A stretch of DNA of 64,000 nt from Cyclobacteriaceae bacterium (lineage in GTDB: Bacteria; Bacteroidota; Bacteroidia; Cytophagales; Cyclobacteriaceae), in assembly GCA_016787755.1 (NCBI GenBank), contig JAEUUA010000023.1:546613-610612 (forward strand). Direction: 5' to 3'. Below, one piece after another: positions 59,058 through 64,000 of the stretch. The translations under genes and the position numbers were made by a program. A model generated the notes under the pieces. That model made no database searches. It had not been told where the DNA came from and worked only from the letters and a program-made list of their open reading frames with translations. Position 1 is the stretch's first letter; each line of letters starts with the position of its first letter.

Positions 59058-61418
59058 TTATTCTGTCCTTAAACATTTTACCGGATTCACCCGTGCAGCT
59101 TTAATGGCTTGTGAGGCTACCGTTATCCACGCAATGAATAAAGCAATTAATCCTGCCAGCAGAAAATACCAGATTTCTAAATCGATGTGAAACGCAAATC
59201 GCTTGAGCCAGGTATGTAACAACCAATAACTAACGGGTAAGCCTACTACTATCGAAACCAATACCATGCGAGTGAAATCTCCAGATAGTAATATTACAAT
59301 ATTCGTGGAGGATGAACCCAGCGCTTTGCGAATGCCGATCTCCTTCAATCTGCGTTCTGCTGTAAAGGCGGCAAGTCCAAATAATCCAAGACAAGAAATT
59401 AAAATAGCCATGGTAGCAAAGTAAAATGATAAAGAGGCTACGCGTTGCTCGGCTGCATATTGTTGGGCATACTCCTGATCTTGAAATTGATATTCAAACG
59501 TAAAGCCTGGGTTAAAATCCCGATAGAATTTGTCAAGTGCTGCGAGTGTTTCTTTTTCTTTGCCGGCCTCCAATCGAATCATAATGTTCCAGGTATTACG
59601 TGGTTGTAATCGAAAGAACAAAGGGTTAACAACATCGTGCAATGATTGAAAGTGAAAATCTTTCACCACTCCAATGATTTGCAGATCATACTGGTCCCAA
59701 AGTTTTATGGTTTTACCAATGGGATTTTCCAAATTCATTACACGAATAGCGGCCTCATTGAAAATAATTTTTGTGGAATCTGAACCATACTCTTCCGAAT
59801 ACGTGCGGCCTTCAGCCATCTCAACGCCTAATGTTTCAAGTAATCCATAGTTCGTTCCTACATTCTCAAACAAAATATTATCATCCGGATTTTTACCATC
59901 CCATTCCAAGCCACTTGTATTGTTATTTCTTCCCAATAAACTATGACCAATGCTGGCGGCACTCACCACACCTGGTATACTGCGCACTTCTGTTAAAAAT
60001 GTTTCGCGGTTCGCTTCTACTTTTCCTTCAATCGGGAATTGAATGAGATGTTCTTTAGTATAGCCAAGATTTTGGGTTTGCACATAATCGATTTGCCGAT
60101 AGATAACCAGAACCGATACAATTAAAATGACCGAAAGAAAAAATTGAAAAATCACTAAACCTTTTCTAGCCCACAACTCGCCCCATGACCCGCGGACTTC
60201 ACCTTTCAATACTGCAGCTGGCTTAAATCCAGACAGGTATAAGGCGGGATAGCTTCCGGCAATCAACCCGGTAAATAAGGTAAGGCCTCCTAGCCACATG
60301 AGAAGTTGTGGATCTTTTAAGTTGAACATAATTTTTTTATCGGTGATGATGTTGAAGTGTGGAAGCAACATCCAAACTACTAACAAGCCTAACCCAACGG
60401 ATAGCAGAGTCATCACTAATGATTCGCTTACATATTGAAAGATGAGTGATTGCCTTTGTGCGCCTACTGATTTTTTAATCCCTACTTCTTTTGCTTTGCG
60501 CGAAGCACGTGCGGTAGATAAATTCATAAAGTTAATGCACGCAATCAGCAGAATAAAAATAGCGATGACGGAAAACAACTGAACATATTCAATACGTCCA
60601 CCCGACTGCACCCCATTTTCAAAGCGGCCATGAAGATATCGTTCTGAAAATTTCTGAATGAACAGGGTTACGTTCGAATCATCTTTGTCTTTACTTTTTA
60701 CAAAGTCTTTTATTTTTTCTGAGAAGGCCACAGGATCAACACCTTCACGCAAAACGATATAGGTTGATGGGCCATTGTTTCCCCATTCGGTAACCCATTC
60801 ATTGTCTTCTTTAAACAGCTCGAAAGGCAAAACAAAGTCAAAATGAAAAGAAGAATTGGAGGGGATGTTTTCAAAAACCCCAGTTATATGAAAACTTTTA
60901 TCGTGTTGCAGTTCAACAGTTTTGCCCACGGCATCCTCGGCAACGCCAAAAAGCCGGATGGCTAAATCATGAGAGATCACCATCGAGAGTTTGTCCTTCA
61001 GCACCAGGTCTGCATTACCTTGCAACAGATTGAATGAAAAAATGTTGAAGTAGTCTTCGCCTACGTAATATCCTTTTGCTTTTACATTTTTTTCCTTTAC
61101 GGAAAGTGTAAATGGATCTATCCATGTTGCCGTGGCAGCATACTCCACTTCGGGTAACTCTGCTTTCATGGTCTCGGCCAAAATGCCAGGGGTAGAGGTA
61201 GTGGTCATTAACTCATCAGCATATTTTTGATGCTCCATTACCTGATATAATTGTGCATCCTTGGTGTGAAAGGCATTCATGTTCATCTCATCGCGCACCC
61301 ACAAATAAATGAGCAGGGTACAAACCAACCCGGCAGCCAAACCAATCAGGTTGATAAAGAAAAAACCTTTTGCACGCAGAAAATTGCGGTAAATGAGTAA
61401 CAGGTTGTGTTTAAGCAT
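59058..61418 (-). CDS. FtsX/MacB-type ABC transporter permease, second paralogue
   Basis: 786 residues with the same layout as the permease at 11902-14253: TM1 (about 17-40), MacB-like periplasmic domain, FtsX block with three TM (about 283-395, STARASRKAKEVGIKKSVGAQR), second periplasmic domain, and a final FtsX block (ERRLKEIGIRKALGSS and RVNPVKCLRTE). No ATPase neighbours. These proteins are among the many multicopy ABC permeases of Cytophagales and probably serve in envelope stress or export. The two copies in this window are clearly homologous but diverged. Confidence 0.85.
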   Translation of the reverse strand: MLKHNLLLIYRNFLRAKGFFFINLIGLAAGLVCTLLIYLWVRDEMNMNAFHTKDAQLYQVMEHQKYADELMTTTSTPGILAETMKAELPEVEYAATATWIDPFTLSVKEKNVKAKGYYVGEDYFNIFSFNLLQGNADLVLKDKLSMVISHDLAIRLFGVAEDAVGKTVELQHDKSFHITGVFENIPSNSSFHFDFVLPFELFKEDNEWVTEWGNNGPSTYIVLREGVDPVAFSEKIKDFVKSKDKDDSNVTLFIQKFSERYLHGRFENGVQSGGRIEYVQLFSVIAIFILLIACINFMNLSTARASRKAKEVGIKKSVGAQRQSLIFQYVSESLVMTLLSVGLGLLVVWMLLPHFNIITDKKIMFNLKDPQLLMWLGGLTLFTGLIAGSYPALYLSGFKPAAVLKGEVRGSWGELWARKGLVIFQFFLSVILIVSVLVIYRQIDYVQTQNLGYTKEHLIQFPIEGKVEANRETFLTEVRSIPGVVSAASIGHSLLGRNNNTSGLEWDGKNPDDNILFENVGTNYGLLETLGVEMAEGRTYSEEYGSDSTKIIFNEAAIRVMNLENPIGKTIKLWDQYDLQIIGVVKDFHFQSLHDVVNPLFFRLQPRNTWNIMIRLEAGKEKETLAALDKFYRDFNPGFTFEYQFQDQEYAQQYAAEQRVASLSFYFATMAILISCLGLFGLAAFTAERRLKEIGIRKALGSSSTNIVILLSGDFTRMVLVSIVVGLPVSYWLLHTWLKRFAFHIDLEIWYFLLAGLIALFIAWITVASQAIKAARVNPVKCLRTE

Positions 61419-61516
61419 GGCTGGAGAGTTTAGAACTGAGTTAATGACTACGGTTTTGAGGGAACCGTTGCAAGGAAATACTCTTATTTGAGAAGATAGT
61501 TACATGGATTGATTTT

Positions 61517-61701
61517 AAAACCTCACTCTCCCTCTCGAGGGGAGAGCGTGACGCTCACCTAAATCTCATTACTACATTGTAATGATAGAAGCAAAGCAGA
61601 AAGGTGAGAAGTCGACATTTTACTTAATTCATTAACTGAATCGCCAATTGGGATGCGTGTGCATCCCTCTCCTCTGGAGATGGAACGAGGGTGAGGTTTT
61701 T
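61517..61701. repeat. Intergenic inverted-repeat element
   Basis: In the 425-base gap 61419-61843, ends AAAACCTCACTC (from 61517) and GAGGGTGAGGTTTT (from about 61686) are near reverse complements. Internal hairpins: CTCTCCC/GGGAGAG (61526-61546), GAGCGT/ACGCTC (61544-61556) and GGGATGC/GCATCCC (61650-61656, 61661-61667, four-base loop). It resembles the scattered CTCTCC/GGAGAG type of intercistronic repeat. No transposase. The rest of the gap shows no gene. Confidence 0.55.
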
Positions 61702-61843
61702 ATTATGAGTTGTTTTATTTGTAAACAGAACAACCCGCAGGTATTGTCCCCATAACTTAGAAGTACATAATGTATCAAAATCCTTTATTGCTCACCTTCT
61801 ATCAATTCCTTACTTTTAATTTTCAAGTCAATCAAATACTCCT

Positions 61844-64000
61844 ATGAAGATTTTTATCCAAACAGCACTCCTATTTGTGTTCGCTATTTCATCGTTCGCT
61901 CAGGGCACGCGATTACTTCGGCAACCCACGTTAAGTTCAACCCATATTGCTTATGAATATGGCGGTGATCTTTGGGTTACTGAGTTGGCTACTCAAAAAA
62001 CGATTCGGCTTACGAGCACACCCGCTGTTGAAAGCAATCCACATTTTTCACCCGATGGAATACTCATTGCCTTTACCTCTAATCGCTCGGGGAGTGAATC
62101 AGTTTATACAGTATCTGTAAATGGTGGTGAAGCCACGCGTCATACCTGGCATCCAAGTTCAGCAACAGCACGAGGCTGGACTCCGGATGGAACAAAAATT
62201 CTTTATTCTTCTACGCGCGAAACGGCTCCAGCCAGTCACGAACGACTTTGGACTGTGCCTATGCAAGGTGGACCATCTACTATGTTAGCAAAGCAATGGG
62301 GAGCCAATGGGTCTTTCTCACCCGATGGTGAAAAACTAATTCTTGATCGTGTGGATCGGTGGGATATTGAATGGCGTAATTATCGTGGCGGACAAAACAC
62401 TCCGTTGATTATTTTAAACTTAAAGGATTTTACAGAGACGTTGCTACCGAATGAGCGCTCTACTGATATTTTACCTGTTTGGTTAGGTGAATCAATTTAT
62501 TTTTTATCGGATCGCGATGGAGTTGCTAACATTTGGTCTTATACATCAGGCTCATTAAAACAACTAACCAAGTTTACCGGTGCTGATGTAAAATGGCTAG
62601 CCGGCAATGGAAATAAACTGGCGTTTGAACGCGAAGGGTATTTACATCTGCTTGATATTACAACCAGTGCGACCACTCAACTTAATATTACCATTCATGG
62701 AGATTTTCCGTGGGCGGATACAAAGTGGGAAGACGTAAGTAAAACGATTCGCTCGGTTTCACTTTCGGCCACAGGCAAACGCGCTATTATGGAAGCCCGT
62801 GGCGAAATTTTTACAATCCCGGTAGAACATGGTGATGCACGCAACATCACACAATCATCGGGGGCTGCGGATCGCGCTCCTATCTGGTCCCCAAAGGGAA
62901 ATCAGGTTGCCTGGTTTTCTGATCAGGGTGGTAAAGGGTATTCACTAATGATTGCCGAACAGGATGGATTATCAAAACCAAAAAGTCTTTCTATTGGCGA
63001 ATCAAAATTAGGCTGGGAGCCTGCATGGTCGCCCGATGGAAAATACATTGCCTTTACGGATGATGATGTGCGCATTCGAGTTATAGATGTTTCATCAGGC
63101 ATCATTCAGACTGTTGATGTGGGTGGAACAAATATGGAACGCGGCTCCATGGGACTTGCCTGGTCGCCCGATTCGCAATGGCTTGCCTATGCAAAGACTG
63201 GAGGCAATGGATTTAGAAGCATTGTATTGTGGTCATTGAAGAATAAAAGTATTCAATTGATTACAAATTCATTTGCAGATTCATTTTCACCTGCGTGGGA
63301 TTTAGATGGTCATCATCTTTATTTTTTAGCGAGTACCGATTTAGCATTGGGTTCAGGCTGGGCTAACACCAGCTCAATGACTTCTGATCCTGTGTATGGT
63401 GCTTACGTGATCAATTTGCGCAAGAGCGATCCATCACCGTTTAAACCGCGCAGCGATGAAGAAACCGTTGAACCGGAAAAGACTCCTGAAAAGGATGCCG
63501 ACAAAGACAAGAAGAAATCAACTGATTCTAAAAAAGATAAAGAAGCGAAACCTGAAGAGAAAAAAACAGAACCTGTTGTAATTGATCTTGAAGGAATAGA
63601 ACGCAGAACGATTGCTCTGCCTATACCAAAGGCGAATTATGAACTCACACAAAACGGCCCAAGCGGATTAGTGTTTATTGCTGAACGTGTTCCTAAAGGA
63701 AATGGATTGGTACTTCATAAGTTTACGTTGAAAGATCGCGAAGCAAAAGAGTTTTTAACCGGTGTAAATCAACTAGCTGTATCAGCGGATGGAAATAAAA
63801 TGTTGGTGCGCATGGGAAGCAACTGGAAAGTGGTGAGCACCGCTACTGGAAAGGATGATAAGACACTTAATGTAAAATTGAACATCCATTTAGATCGAGG
63901 CGAAGAGTGGAAACAAATTTTTGAGGAGGCCTGGCGCTATGAACGCGATTACTTTTATGATCCCAACATGCATGGCCGCGATTGGAATGAAGTACACGTT
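61844..64000 (+). CDS. Tricorn-protease-like S41 peptidase, N-terminal part
   Basis: Runs off the right edge after 719 codons. Signal peptide MKIFIQTALLFVFAISSFAQ, then a WD40/PD40 beta-propeller region with many short repeats (HFSPDGILIAFTSN, TPDGTKILYSS, SWSPDGKYIAFTDD and WSPDSQWLAYAK type) and a Lys/Glu/Asp-rich insert (about residues 540-585, around 63470-63590) that looks like a flexible linker. The final sequence WKQIFEEAWRYERDYFYDPNMHGRDW is the family's start of the core domain, given in part; the PDZ and serine protease domains lie beyond the window. Large exported peptidase that degrades peptides; catalytic residues not visible. Confidence 0.85.
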   Translation, partial: MKIFIQTALLFVFAISSFAQGTRLLRQPTLSSTHIAYEYGGDLWVTELATQKTIRLTSTPAVESNPHFSPDGILIAFTSNRSGSESVYTVSVNGGEATRHTWHPSSATARGWTPDGTKILYSSTRETAPASHERLWTVPMQGGPSTMLAKQWGANGSFSPDGEKLILDRVDRWDIEWRNYRGGQNTPLIILNLKDFTETLLPNERSTDILPVWLGESIYFLSDRDGVANIWSYTSGSLKQLTKFTGADVKWLAGNGNKLAFEREGYLHLLDITTSATTQLNITIHGDFPWADTKWEDVSKTIRSVSLSATGKRAIMEARGEIFTIPVEHGDARNITQSSGAADRAPIWSPKGNQVAWFSDQGGKGYSLMIAEQDGLSKPKSLSIGESKLGWEPAWSPDGKYIAFTDDDVRIRVIDVSSGIIQTVDVGGTNMERGSMGLAWSPDSQWLAYAKTGGNGFRSIVLWSLKNKSIQLITNSFADSFSPAWDLDGHHLYFLASTDLALGSGWANTSSMTSDPVYGAYVINLRKSDPSPFKPRSDEETVEPEKTPEKDADKDKKKSTDSKKDKEAKPEEKKTEPVVIDLEGIERRTIALPIPKANYELTQNGPSGLVFIAERVPKGNGLVLHKFTLKDREAKEFLTGVNQLAVSADGNKMLVRMGSNWKVVSTATGKDDKTLNVKLNIHLDRGEEWKQIFEEAWRYERDYFYDPNMHGRDWNEVHV

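Noticed and set aside
1..64000. tRNA, rRNA, CRISPR, phage or integrase genes
   Set aside because: No tRNA-like cloverleaf, rRNA-like conserved stretch, spacer array or integrase/transposase protein was recognised by eye; a covariance-model scan would be decisive.

Overview
The window is chromosomal DNA from a Bacteroidota bacterium, most likely order Cytophagales. The evidence is its AT-rich composition, A-rich start regions, promoter-like TAnnTTTG boxes, many lipoproteins with short lipoboxes, an ECF sigma/FecR pair with an STN-domain protein and TonB-dependent receptor, DUF4974, DUF2807/GIN, YARHG and DUF1080 families, and FtsX-type permeases of about 785 residues without an ATPase. No rRNA, tRNA, CRISPR array, phage or transposase gene was recognised. 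Most of the window is ordinary chromosome, with one distinctive surface-signalling locus.

Layout. 1-2637: end of a YHS-domain gene, a DinB-like protein, and an ATP-grasp/LysE pair. 2647-10777 (minus): a divalent-metal HME-RND efflux cassette (RND pump, lipoprotein adaptor, outer-membrane factor) behind its histidine kinase/response regulator and a 3-methyladenine glycosylase; an 11-bp-spaced direct repeat lies in front of the efflux genes. 10836-14253: secreted protein, secreted RidA, FtsX permease. 14326-16966: a small membrane-anchored protein, a SulP anion transporter and a beta-carbonic anhydrase (bicarbonate uptake/interconversion), preceded by a 28-bp palindrome over the promoter and closed by a terminator. 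16991-24150: the highlight. An ECF sigma factor, FecR and a protein fusing an STN domain to 16-residue LA_2272-type surface repeats form one unit, a TonB-dependent receptor a second, and a GIN-domain lipoprotein a third. All three units have the same two-block promoter (TAGGGGT, 14 bases, TTGTCATA), and each is followed by a copy of the same hairpin repeat. This looks like a self-contained ECF regulon.

24270-36334: housekeeping and small genes: coaX, a second RidA, small membrane proteins, a quinone oxidoreductase, a stand-alone receiver protein, a 51-residue zinc-ribbon protein, an IF-2 N-terminus-like protein, arfB, a protein often mislabelled asparagine synthetase B, a frameshifted and an intact DUF2306 paralogue, GNAT and a Cys/Met-metabolism PLP enzyme. 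36556-46886: FAD oxidoreductase lipoprotein, decayed fragment, TPR protein, Tat-exported molybdopterin hydroxylase large subunit, GH16 and DUF1080 lipoproteins, and a tandem pair of secreted paralogues. 47039-51001: an operon of SDR, acyl-CoA dehydrogenase, APH-like kinase and 3-hydroxyacyl-CoA dehydrogenase, whose kinase/dehydrogenase pair matches the two halves of ACAD10/ACAD11 and LvaA/LvaC, suggesting 4-hydroxyacyl-CoA breakdown. 51102-54453: two exported peptidases. 54516-59029: an AraC regulator with an SGLT-like symporter, divergent from PhyH and aldo/keto reductase genes, with a direct-repeat operator candidate between them. 59058-64000: FtsX permease, a dispersed repeat, and the N-terminal part of a tricorn-like protease that runs off the window.
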